NCBI GenBank assembly: GCA_964019335.1
Contig: OZ025675.1
Location: 438,501 to 502,500, forward strand
Source: Diplonema japonicum
Taxonomy: Eukaryota; Euglenozoa; Diplonemea; Diplonemida; Diplonemidae
Direction of reading: 5' to 3'
DNA length: 64,000 nt
This document shows positions 40,839-49,066 of this stretch, in pieces. How positions within the stretch are numbered: position 1 is the first letter of the stretch; each line of letters opens with the position of its first letter. The position numbers and the translations under genes are program-made. Below the pieces are notes generated by a model that did no database searches, was not told the DNA's origin, and saw only the letters and a program-made list of their open reading frames with translations.

Positions 40839-41377
40839 ATACACAAGAAAAAAATAATGTTTCTCCTTCAATCTCCAAGGCGTGGAAACACCAAGAGAGA
40901 ACAGGGAGGGTAAATTGTTCTTGGGCAAGAAGTGTTCCCGCCCTTCGTGAAAAGAGGGACAGCTTTCCCTGGGGGAGGGAACTGACTCAGGGGTTGAGAA
41001 TTAAGGTGTGAATACTCAAAAAACGAAATCTTCTTTTTTTTGAGCATGACTCAGCCATCACAACCAGTCTAACTATGTGCCGATATAGCTCAGCTGATTA
41101 TGCAAAAAGGTTGTGGTGCTTTGTGTGACACCCCGAACTCGAGCCTTCTAGAGAGAAAGCTTAGTTTTGAAATAGGAGGGGCCACAGCAGTTAAACACCA
41201 AACAGAACAACCACAGGGAGGTGCTGAAGGCAAATCCCACTTGAATTGGGGGACCGGCTATGCTGGCAAGAAACGCGTTTCCAAGCACTTTTTTTTTAAA
41301 ATAAGGAAACGGAAACGACCACTGCATTCTCGCGTCACTCACATCTGGAGTTTTTGTAAGCAATGATAAGGAACTCT
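40839..41377. repeat. Duplicated 3' flank of B4 (partner 46404-46975)
   Basis: The block from ATACACAAGAAAAA to the B4 stop region is repeated at 46404-46975 upstream (in coordinates) of the B5 stop. It includes a 200-bp GGAAACACCAAGAGAGAACA segment, a tRNA-like piece and the TTGGCAAGAAACG palindrome. This marks the 3' flank as part of the unit that was copied with the C-terminal half of the gene. Confidence 0.85.
41079..41150 (+). repeat. tRNA-like sequence with A-box, probable SINE head (copy 1)
   Basis: GCCGATATAGCTCAGCTGAT has the look of a tRNA 5' half, with TAGCTCAGCTG matching the polymerase III A-box. About 45 bases on, CGAACTCGAGCC is a weak B-box. The rest does not fold into a cloverleaf: the second D-stem half and anticodon arm are missing. 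Probably a tRNA-derived SINE head, not a tRNA gene. Confidence 0.45.
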
Positions 41378-43129
41378 TTAGTAGTGTCTCCGATGTTGCT
41401 GGACTGGGATCTGGTTTGCTACATAACGCGAAACAACACCTGCAAGAGGCTCGTTGTCATACGATGCCAGCAAACCTTGGGCTGCTTGCTCCATCTTGCT
41501 ATCGTAAAGGCATTTCCCTTGCAGGTACAGCTTCGCTGCCTCATTGTACTTCGTCCAGTACCCAGCCTTAGACTCATCAAGAACGTACATCCACTCCCCT
41601 CCATCGCCACCATCGCCACCCACATCCTTCTGGTCTAATTCTTGATCGTTGCCCACAATGACTTCCCACAGTATAGCTTGTTGATCTTTGTTCTGCTTCA
41701 CAAAGGTGACCGCCTTGAGGATGATTTGTATCTCATGAGTCATGGAAGCGTCCACATAAACAGCAGTGTTGCACACAACCCCAATGCCCCACTCCGCACC
41801 GAGCCTCTCGTACACAGATGTCAGAACCGCTGCGTGTCCCATGATGCTGAACCGCTTCACCTCATTGTTTCCAAGGTCCCCAGCCAGAACCTTCCCACCG
41901 CACAATGCTATGTTTAATTCTGTGCCTTTTACATCACATTTACGTAAGTTCTTCGCTGCAATAACACCTCCCACTGCGTGTTGGACGCACCTCCTTGACG
42001 CGTTGAACGAGGCGTGCACGTGGTCCCCGACGAACAGGTCCAGCATCCCCTTCTGTGCACGAACAGCGTGCAGTGCGAACCCGATCACCTTCGCGTGGAG
42101 GCGGCTGAACTCCACGTGATTCACCTCCGCTGCTGCGATAGAGTTCTTCATGTTCATCACCAGCATGGTGGCAAATGCGTATGAAAGTGGTTGTGCAAGC
42201 ACTGCGTGTATCAACTCCGAGGACGATGCTGCCATCAGGGACGAGTGTTGTGAGCTTTTCTTTGAAGTGACATCGTATTCGAGGGACTCAGTGTCCTCCT
42301 GCAGACAGGACTGCGGGAGGTAAGGTTTATAAGACCGGAGGTTCACAAGAATGGTGTGAAGCGCTTCGTGAAGTCTTTCAGGGAGGTCTTCCTTCGAAAG
42401 GTCGAGGTGGGCGTCTGCCTCTTCAAGCTTGAACCCTGCAAGGAAGGAGGCCACGTCGCGTGCTGCAAGAACACCCAGTTCCAACTTCCGTTTTTCAGCG
42501 AGAACCTCTTCAGCAAAACCCCTTGTGAAGTAGAAGTCAAGGAGGAAGATCATCATGAACATAGCGAAGACCATCCCTGTGTCTGCAGCGCTTCTAGGAC
42601 AAGGCATGTTGGTGCACGAGCACTGTAGCTCGTAGCGGAAGTCGTGGTCACCGTTGAAGTCACCGGAGCCGATGTCGAGGAGGCCGAAGCGGAAAGCAGT
42701 CTCAAGAGAAGTGATAAAGAGCCACAGGGTGATGATTGACACTGCATTAATGGAGCACCTTCGTTTGACTCTGCAAACGAGGAACATATCGACGACCAGC
42801 ACAGCAAGCGGCCACATCCTGGGCTGCATGGCACCCATGGTGTTGTAGTCAGTTAACATGACGGACACTAATAGGCAGTACCCCACAAGCTCTATGAAGG
42901 TGTCGGAGGGCTTCTTTTTTACAAACAGCCACACTATCCCAGCACCACTGTACGCAACCGCAAAGTAGACTGAGATGCGTGTAAGTGTGAGCGCAACGTA
43001 TAGGCCTAAACTTGACAGAGTGAAAACCAACACTAGGTACCACAGAATAACCTTCTTTCGCTTGACCATCACCTCATCGTCGTCGGGGAGGGCGAGCTTG
43101 CTGACGAGCCAGTTGTGCGGCGACCACAT
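41378..43129 (-). CDS. Family-B six-TM pseudocyclase, copy B4, with a transposon 11 bp upstream
   Basis: 583 residues, starting MWSPHNWLVSKLALPDDDE. Same architecture as B3. Its membrane region is a distinct subtype (SLGLYVALTLTRISVYFAVA) shared with B6 and B8, with loop cluster CSCTNMPC. The cyclase-homology domain and tail are virtually identical to B6 and B8 and to the C-terminal half of B5: VMNMKNS, FVGDHVHAS, KRFSIMGHAAVL, so pseudocyclase. WMYVLDES, a TPR-like helix and the ending QQHRRHY follow. The spacer before WMY is short and Asp/Gly-rich. A piggyBac-type element begins at 43141, directly after the TTAA at 43137-43140, so the gene has lost its original upstream region and may be silent or driven from the transposon. 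Confidence 0.9.
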   Translation of the reverse strand: MWSPHNWLVSKLALPDDDEVMVKRKKVILWYLVLVFTLSSLGLYVALTLTRISVYFAVAYSGAGIVWLFVKKKPSDTFIELVGYCLLVSVMLTDYNTMGAMQPRMWPLAVLVVDMFLVCRVKRRCSINAVSIITLWLFITSLETAFRFGLLDIGSGDFNGDHDFRYELQCSCTNMPCPRSAADTGMVFAMFMMIFLLDFYFTRGFAEEVLAEKRKLELGVLAARDVASFLAGFKLEEADAHLDLSKEDLPERLHEALHTILVNLRSYKPYLPQSCLQEDTESLEYDVTSKKSSQHSSLMAASSSELIHAVLAQPLSYAFATMLVMNMKNSIAAAEVNHVEFSRLHAKVIGFALHAVRAQKGMLDLFVGDHVHASFNASRRCVQHAVGGVIAAKNLRKCDVKGTELNIALCGGKVLAGDLGNNEVKRFSIMGHAAVLTSVYERLGAEWGIGVVCNTAVYVDASMTHEIQIILKAVTFVKQNKDQQAILWEVIVGNDQELDQKDVGGDGGDGGEWMYVLDESKAGYWTKYNEAAKLYLQGKCLYDSKMEQAAQGLLASYDNEPLAGVVSRYVANQIPVQQHRRHY

Positions 43130-43163
43130 TCTTTATTTAACCATCTACTAACGAACGTCTATA

Positions 43164-44707
43164 TGGGTCGATTTCAAACCCCCCCCCCAAAAAATGAGGC
43201 CAATTGACACTTTCGTTGCATCTTTGGGCATGCCGCCCCCTTTAAAAAAAATTCTCCATATTTCCCGGCCCATATTAGGAAAGAACCCGGGTCAGAAATC
43301 GCTCAAGGGTGCTATTTTGACCTATGAAAAATTCAGTATTAGGGTAAAAATCGGGTTTTAGTGGTTTTGGTAAAGTCAGAGAGTATGCTTTCAATAGCAA
43401 GAAATAGCGGAACTCACTGCTAGAAGGTGGCTGAAATGATGTTGGAAGTGGAAACCTTCATTTCCTAGTCTTCTGCGGCTGAGATGTGCTGCTGCTGAGT
43501 GGGCGACCTCGTTTCTTTTTCATACTATAGGCCTTCTACCGCATTTTGGGGGGGTTTTAAGACTCATTCGTAGGTGTACTTGGTGCTTTGGGCTTGTCAT
43601 GGGGTGGCGAGTATTTTTGTAATTTGGTTACTATTCTTTCTCGTTTTTCAAGTCCGGGAAGGCTATCAGGAACGTCCTCATACTCATCACAAGATTCATA
43701 GACTGGGGGCCTTTTCTCTGCCCTGTCTGCAGCGAGTTCTTTGATGATGTACTTTAGTTCTTTCTAGCTCGTGGACGCGCACGTAGCAAAACACCCTCCG
43801 GTGTGCTCCTGAGCTCATATGCACCTGTAAAATCCGGAAACTCAAGAATTTTCTTTTATGCACGGCGCACCGTATCGTATTGGTGATGTTAGCTATTTGT
43901 TCCACAGTTTTAATTGTTGTGGAACGAGGCACCCAAAGCCAAACACGAGAGAGCACACCAAAGTGGCTGTCCCTGTTGTTTTTGCCGTGTTTCTCCCCCA
44001 GAAACCACAGGGAAAACGTCCGATCGGGATATACATAACGAAGACCAAAAAGAACAAAGTAGCAAAACTCCTTTGCACGAAAGTGACGCCCACCGTCAGT
44101 CCAGAGTATCCACTCCATTTTTTCCTGTGCCCATGCTACTGTGGAACAAGACTTTTCCAACAGTAAGGCCAGCTGCCCTTATTTCATCATGTGTGATGTG
44201 GTCAAGCCTCATGCCTCTGACCAATTGGCGCCGTGTGGTGTCTTGTTGGCTACTAAATCAACCAGAAAATGATAGCAGAAGTGCCGCTAGAAGTTCCCTT
44301 TTACACACCACTTCACAAACTAGTGCAGCACAGTCGTTGCCACTGAGCTTCTCAAAAACCTCTGTGGCGAGTGTCCTGATCGCCGTGGTGTTCCCATTTA
44401 CCCTTTCTCGGTCCGAATACCATTTTTTTTTACCCCTAGCTTCTCAACAGCAAGTTTAAAAGCATCCATTTTTGTCACCCCCTCTTTTACTGAATTTGTG
44501 CAAAGTGAAAAAACCCATTTTTGCCCTAGGACTGAATTTTCTGGGTACTAGTAACACTCACTTTCCCATTTTCTGGGGTGTTTTCTTTCCTAACCTGGGC
44601 CGGGAAAGTTGTAGAATTTTTTTTCTTTGGGAAAAAGTACTTAGAGAAATATTGAAAGTGTCAATTGGCCTCATTTTTTGGGGGGGGGGGGTTTTGAAAC
44701 GATGCCA
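43164..44707 (-). mobile_element. DNA transposon nested in the piggyBac element, TA duplication
   Basis: The ends are long inverted repeats: TGGGTCGATTTCAAACCC, a C run, then AAAAAATGAGGCCAATTG at the left; the complement, with small differences, at the right. TA duplicates flank it (43162-43163, 44708-44709), and removing the element plus one TA restores the host palindrome exactly. A decayed transposase frame is on the minus strand. Confidence 0.88.
43696..44160 (-). pseudogene. Decayed DDE-like transposase of the nested element
   Basis: Minus frame with LWTDGGRHFRAKEF, then TFSLWFLGEKHGKNNRDSHF. The pattern D-G-x-H-F-R...E-F and, about 35 residues later, G-E-K-H-G-K-x4-D-x-x-F looks like the second and third acidic blocks of a DDE/D-type transposase. 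Coding similarity continues upstream in other frames (44160-44460), so it is frameshifted. I cannot assign the superfamily. Confidence 0.5.
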
Positions 44708-44838
44708 TATATAGACGATTTGACAAAAAGTCTTTTGCGCAAAGGGCTTTCAATGCAATACGGCCCGGCCACTTCTTGCATCCTGCGCGGAAAATATGAA
44801 AAATAATAAGCTAAATGCTGCCCTAACTTTGCAAGAAA

Positions 44839-45447
44839 ATGAAAAAAAAACGCCAGCCCAAATTTACCCTTAGAAATCACTTTAAAAAAAGAGCGCCCAG
44901 AAAGAGACCGGAAGAGGACATTATGAGTGATGGTAGCACTGATGGCTCATCCCTATTATGCAATTTTGATACAGACAGTGATTCTGATTCGAATTCGACC
45001 GATTCCGAGTCACAGCAGGGTGATTGGACGGCAAAGCCGGAGCAGTTGGAAGGCATCCGGTTTCGTGAGGATCGGAATCCTTGTGGACCCTGTTTTGACA
45101 CCAGAGGCTCCCAGATTATTCTGATTACTGGCGCACTGGCTCCACGCCTCTCAACCACACCCCTGGGTACGCCACCGTCATGTCAAGAGACCGCTTTTTT
45201 GACTATTCTGGGAAATCTGTGTTCCCACAGCGAAACAAACAAGCGTGCTGACTTCTACCTATCGCAAAGGCCAAGGCCTCCCGGAGATCACGGATGCCCG
45301 CAAGCCCAAGGACGCGCATCCTGTGGGGACACCCAGTTCCACCAGCACGTGAGCATCCTTTGCACCACAACGTGGCATGACATCAAGCCTGCCGACGTTG
45401 GATGTTCTGGTGACGTCAAATTTGACGTGTCGGCCAAAAGAGAATGA
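44839..45447 (+). pseudogene. piggyBac transposase N-terminal fragment
   Basis: Begins with a basic segment, then an acidic Ser/Asp-rich stretch (MSDGSTDGSSLL ... DSDSDSNSTDSES), the usual N-terminus of piggyBac transposases. The related copy on the minus strand at about 59797-60015 has the same start and continues in another frame into SDYWCTGSTPLNHTPGY and VMSRDRFLTILGNLCFHSE, the typical YW ... MSRxRFxxIL block. Here that block is partly present in a shifted frame, and the catalytic core is absent. Non-functional. Confidence 0.75.
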
Positions 45448-45744
45448 AAGCCGGAAAGGACATCTTCAAGTGCATATTTACAACACCGCAATGGGCGGAA
45501 CCGACGCTGGGTGATGCTGTGACAACGCCATAAACGCACCCTTATGACTTCGAAGTGGTCCCTGAAAGTATTTTCGTTCGCAACAGTCGATTCTTTTGAC
45601 TTGTTTTTTGTACCCCCTCTCGAGCTTCGGGAACGATATTTTTGACAATGTTGTGGGGGTGGGCCCTGCTGTGGGGCACCCTCTTTTAGGAAGTTCTTGA
45701 GGGCTTGCTTCGCTGCATCGTAGCAGCGGGTAAAAGCCTTTTCT

Positions 45745-46032
45745 TTAGCCTCTCAACACGAGCAATCCGTGGTGGCAGGAACGTCTGGAGAGGTACAAGG
45801 ACAGTGCTGGTGCAGATATACCAGAGAAGGCTAACGAATGCATGAGAGCACGTTCGAATGCCACAGTTGCATCATTCCTCATTGCAATGGGAGCATGTGT
45901 GATTGGCAAGATCGGGGGTGCTGATGACCTTCCATAGCCGTGACGCGTAGCGTGCTTGCAAACGTTCCCATGGTGATATTTAGAGTGCTGGGGCATGGCT
46001 TGATCGCATTTCAAACAGAAAATAACATGCAC
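45745..46032 (-). pseudogene. Possible BED-type zinc finger remnant of a transposase
   Basis: Minus frame reading VIFCLKCDQAMPQHSKYHHG then NVCKHATRHG: C-x2-C followed by H-x3-H spacing, as in BED fingers at the N-terminus of hAT transposases, then a FERALMHSLAFSGI helix. Short and isolated; could be chance. Confidence 0.3.
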
Positions 46033-46403
46033 TGAATTGTGTCTCAGTGCATCCTTTGCAGCAGCAGGGTACTTTTATTCACTGAATAAAATAACGTCCC
46101 TCCCGGGGGGGGGGGGAGGGGCAGATACACAAAGCCGACCCACTAGAGTATCGAAACGACATAGAAAAAGATTATTTTCCCGAAAAGCTGCTGAACAAAT
46201 CTCTTTCTGGACGGATTCATATGTGGTTTTTTTTTAAATATTTCTCCGATTAAAATAACGTTATTTAATTCGATATCGTTAAAATAACGGGACGGGTACG
46301 TAATAAGATTATGGGCCCTTTTTTTGCGTTATGGGATTTGATACCGGGTATTTTAAAATATCAATTTGATACGTTATGCTTGCGTTATAACGTGCAGGCT
46401 ATG

Positions 46404-46975
46404 ATACACAAGAAAAAGAATAATGTTTCTCCTTCAATCTCCAAGGCGTGGAAACACCAAGAGAGAACAGGGAGAGTAAATTGTTCTTGGGCAAGAAGTG
46501 TTCCCGCCCTTCGTGAAAAGAGGGACAGCTTTCCCTGGGGGAGGGAACTGACTCAGGGGTTGAGAATTAAGGTGTGGAATGAATATGAGGGGTGTGAATA
46601 CTCAAAAAACGAAATCTGTTCTTTTTTTTGAGCATGACTCAGCCATCACAACCAGTCTAACTATGTGCCGATATAGCTCAGCTGATTATGCAAAAAGGTT
46701 GTGGTGCTTTGTGTGACACCCCGAACTCGAGCCTTCTAGAGAGAAAGCTTAGTTTTGAAATAGGAGGGGCCACAGCACTTAAACACCAAACAGAACAACC
46801 ACAGGGAGGTGCTGAAGGCAAATCCCATTTGAATTGGGGGACCGGCTATGCTGGCAAGAAACGCGTTTCCAAGCAAAATAAGGAACGGAAACGTTTCCCT
46901 GTTTCTTGCCAGTATAGCCCTAGGAGGGGGGTCCACTCCCATCTGGAGTTTTTGTAAGCAATGATAAGCAACTCT
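46404..46975. repeat. Duplicated 3' flank of B5 (partner 40839-41377)
   Basis: Same blocks as the partner. Includes the second tRNA-like head (46667-46738) and a more complete 75-bp palindrome: GGCTATGCTGGCAAGAAACG at 46847 facing GTTTCTTGCCAGTATAGCC at 46901. Confidence 0.85.
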
Positions 46976-48754
46976 TTAGTAGTGTCTCCGATGTTGCTGG
47001 ACTGGGATCTGGTTTGCTACATAACGCGAAACAACACCTGCAAGAGGCTCGTTGTCATACGATGCCAGCAAACCTTGGGCTGCTTGCTCCATCTTGCTAT
47101 CGTAAAGGCATTTCCCTTGCAGGTACAGCTTCGCTGCCTCATTGTACTTCGTCCAGTACCCAGCCTTAGACTCATCAAGAACGTACATCCACTCCCCTCC
47201 ATCGCCACCCATGTCGTCGTCGCTTGATTCTTGATCATTATCCACAATGACTTCCCACAAAAAAGCTTGTTGATCTTTGTCCTGCTTCACAAAGGTGACC
47301 GCCTTGAGGATGATTTGTATCTCATGAGTCATGGAAGCGTCCACATAAACAGCAGTGTTGCACACAACCCCAATGCCCCACTCCGCACCGAGCCTCTCGT
47401 ACACAGATGACAGGACGGATGCGTGTCCCATGATGCTGAACCGCTTCACTTCGTCGTTCCCAAGGTCCCCAACCAGAACCTTCCCACCGCACAATGCTAT
47501 GTTTAATTCTGTGCCTTTTACATCACATTTACGTAAGTTCTTCGCTGCAATAACACCTCCCACTGCGTGTTGGACGCACCTCCTTGACGCGTTGAACGAG
47601 GCGTGCACGTGGTCCCCGACGAACAGGTCCAGCATCCCCTTCTGTGCACGAACAGCGTGCAGTGCGAACCCGATCACCTTCGCGTGGAGGCGGCTGAACT
47701 CCACGTGATTCACCTCCGCTGCTGCGATAGAGTTCTTCATGTTCATCACCAGCATGGTGGCAAATGCGTATGAAAGTGGTTGTGCAAGCACTGCAACATG
47801 TTGTATCAACTCCGAGGACGATGCTGCCATCAGGGACGAGTGTTGTGAGCTTTTCTTTGAAATGGCCTCATCGAGGAACTCAATGTCCTCTTGAAGACAG
47901 GAGCTGTCAGAGTCACCGACACGAAGACAGGACTGCGGGAGGTAAGGTTTATAAGACCGGAGGTTCACAAGAATGGTGTGAAGCGCTTCGTGAAGTCTTT
48001 CAGGGAGGTCTTCCTTCGAAAGGTCGAGGTGGGCGTCTGCCTCTTCAAGCTTGAACCCTGCAAGGAAGGAGGCCACGTCGCGTGCTGCAAGAACACCCAG
48101 TTCCAACTTCCGTTTTTCAGCGAGAACCTCTTCAGCGAAGCCTCTTGTGAAGTAGAAGTCGAGAAGGAAGATGGTCATCATGACAAAGAAGGTGAGCCCG
48201 ACACTGGAGGCCTTCCTGCTGCACGGCACGTTGTCACAGCCGCAGGCTTTTTCTAAGCGGGTGTCGTGGTCACCGTTGAAACCACCGTCGCCGATGTCGA
48301 GGAGGCCGAAGCGGGTGGCGTCCTCGGTGCTGGTGATGATGAGCCAGAGGCAGAGGATTGCAAGGATGATGATGGAGGACCTTGACCGTATCCTGCACAC
48401 GAGCATCACATCGATGACGATGACAGTGAGAGCCCACAACCTGGGTATCATGGAACCCATCGAGTTCAGATCTGTGAAGATGATGGCAACGAGGTCCGCG
48501 TACCCCACAAGCTCTATGAAGGTGTCGGAGGGCTTCTTGTTCACAAATAGCCACACCAAGGCCATGATGTTGGTACCAGCTGACACATATGAGGCGATCT
48601 GCCCAGCGGTGACCGAGGTGACGAAAATCCCTGTCGCACCCAACAATAAGGGCATAATCAAGAACCAAATAAGGATCTTTTTTCGCTTGACCATCACCTC
48701 ATCGTCGTCGGGGAGGGCGAGCTTGCTGACAAGCCATTTGTGCAGCGACCACAT
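46976..48754 (-). CDS. Family-B six-TM pseudocyclase, copy B5, chimera of B3-type and B4-type halves
   Basis: 592 residues. The first 280 or so, including all six TM segments, the CGCDNVPC loop cluster and SYKPYLPQSCL, match B3 with only a few changes. The rest matches B4/B6. The join is explicit: the B3-type linker CLRVGDSDSS is followed immediately by the B4-type linker, which begins CLQEDIEFLDE. The output domain is a pseudocyclase as in the others (VMNMKNS, FVGDHVHAS, KRFSIMGHAS). Tail WMYVLDES, TPR-like helix, ending QQHRRHY. Upstream there is a long A run on the gene strand and a conserved block (48791-48860). The reading frame is intact, so the chimera may be expressed and would couple a B3 sensor to a B4-type output. 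Confidence 0.9.
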   Translation of the reverse strand: MWSLHKWLVSKLALPDDDEVMVKRKKILIWFLIMPLLLGATGIFVTSVTAGQIASYVSAGTNIMALVWLFVNKKPSDTFIELVGYADLVAIIFTDLNSMGSMIPRLWALTVIVIDVMLVCRIRSRSSIIILAILCLWLIITSTEDATRFGLLDIGDGGFNGDHDTRLEKACGCDNVPCSRKASSVGLTFFVMMTIFLLDFYFTRGFAEEVLAEKRKLELGVLAARDVASFLAGFKLEEADAHLDLSKEDLPERLHEALHTILVNLRSYKPYLPQSCLRVGDSDSSCLQEDIEFLDEAISKKSSQHSSLMAASSSELIQHVAVLAQPLSYAFATMLVMNMKNSIAAAEVNHVEFSRLHAKVIGFALHAVRAQKGMLDLFVGDHVHASFNASRRCVQHAVGGVIAAKNLRKCDVKGTELNIALCGGKVLVGDLGNDEVKRFSIMGHASVLSSVYERLGAEWGIGVVCNTAVYVDASMTHEIQIILKAVTFVKQDKDQQAFLWEVIVDNDQESSDDDMGGDGGEWMYVLDESKAGYWTKYNEAAKLYLQGKCLYDSKMEQAAQGLLASYDNEPLAGVVSRYVANQIPVQQHRRHY

Positions 48755-48860
48755 TTCTTTTTTTTTTTTTTTTTTTTTGTTTAAAGAAAACGATTCTTAA
48801 GAAATGAAAGAGATTTTGAGATTCCGTGCTTGCGCACCGGCAGGGACATCAACAAGAAGT
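48755..48860 (-). promoter_or_regulatory. Conserved leader of B5: A run plus upstream block
   Basis: Reading the gene strand, a block (TTGATGTCCCTGCCGGTGCG ... CTCTTTCATTTCTTAAGAATC) is followed by an A run of about 20 and the ATG. The block recurs upstream of B6 (50856-50928) and B8 (57243-57312) at similar distance. It may be a promoter or 5' leader element; shared ancestry of the duplicated flanks is the alternative. Confidence 0.4.
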
Positions 48861-48870
48861 AAACGAAAAT

Positions 48871-48934
48871 GCCAGTTGCACCCAACAACAAGATTCGCTT
48901 CGCCAACACCATTTGTGCAGCGACCACATTCAAC
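48871..48934 (-). pseudogene. Relic of a family-B gene 5' end
   Basis: CAGTTGCACCCAACAACAAG ... CATTTGTGCAGCGACCACAT matches, with internal deletions, the start region of B3/B5 (the codons for MWSLHKW and a piece about 100 bp further in). It indicates a deleted paralogue between B5 and B6. Confidence 0.5.
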
Positions 48935-49066
48935 ATGTTGCAATATAGTAAGCACCGTACTCTTTGCGAGAGAAAAGGTGAAGCTTTACCCTATGAGACG
49001 TGAAAACGCCTGCATCACTACATGGCTCGCCGACTATGCAAAAAAACGTAAACTAAAGGGAACTCT

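Larger units (their letters stand above)
43141..45684 (+). mobile_element. piggyBac-type element, copy 1, interrupted and 3'-truncated
   Basis: Starts CCATCTACTAACGAACGTC just after TTAA, matching the TTAA-flanked end of the copy at 58558-60263. The end is interrupted at 43163 by another transposon and resumes at 44708; rejoining gives the palindrome CGTCTATATATAGACG seen in copy 2. The remainder (to about 45684) carries an N-terminal transposase fragment and non-coding sequence matching copy 2. The right terminal repeat is missing: similarity stops at CACCCTCTTTT. Confidence 0.85.

Noticed and set aside
41079-41150. tRNA gene (also 46667-46738)
   Set aside because: Good 5' half and A-box, but no complete D arm, anticodon arm or acceptor pairing; it is embedded in a duplicated repeat, so kept as a tRNA-like SINE head.
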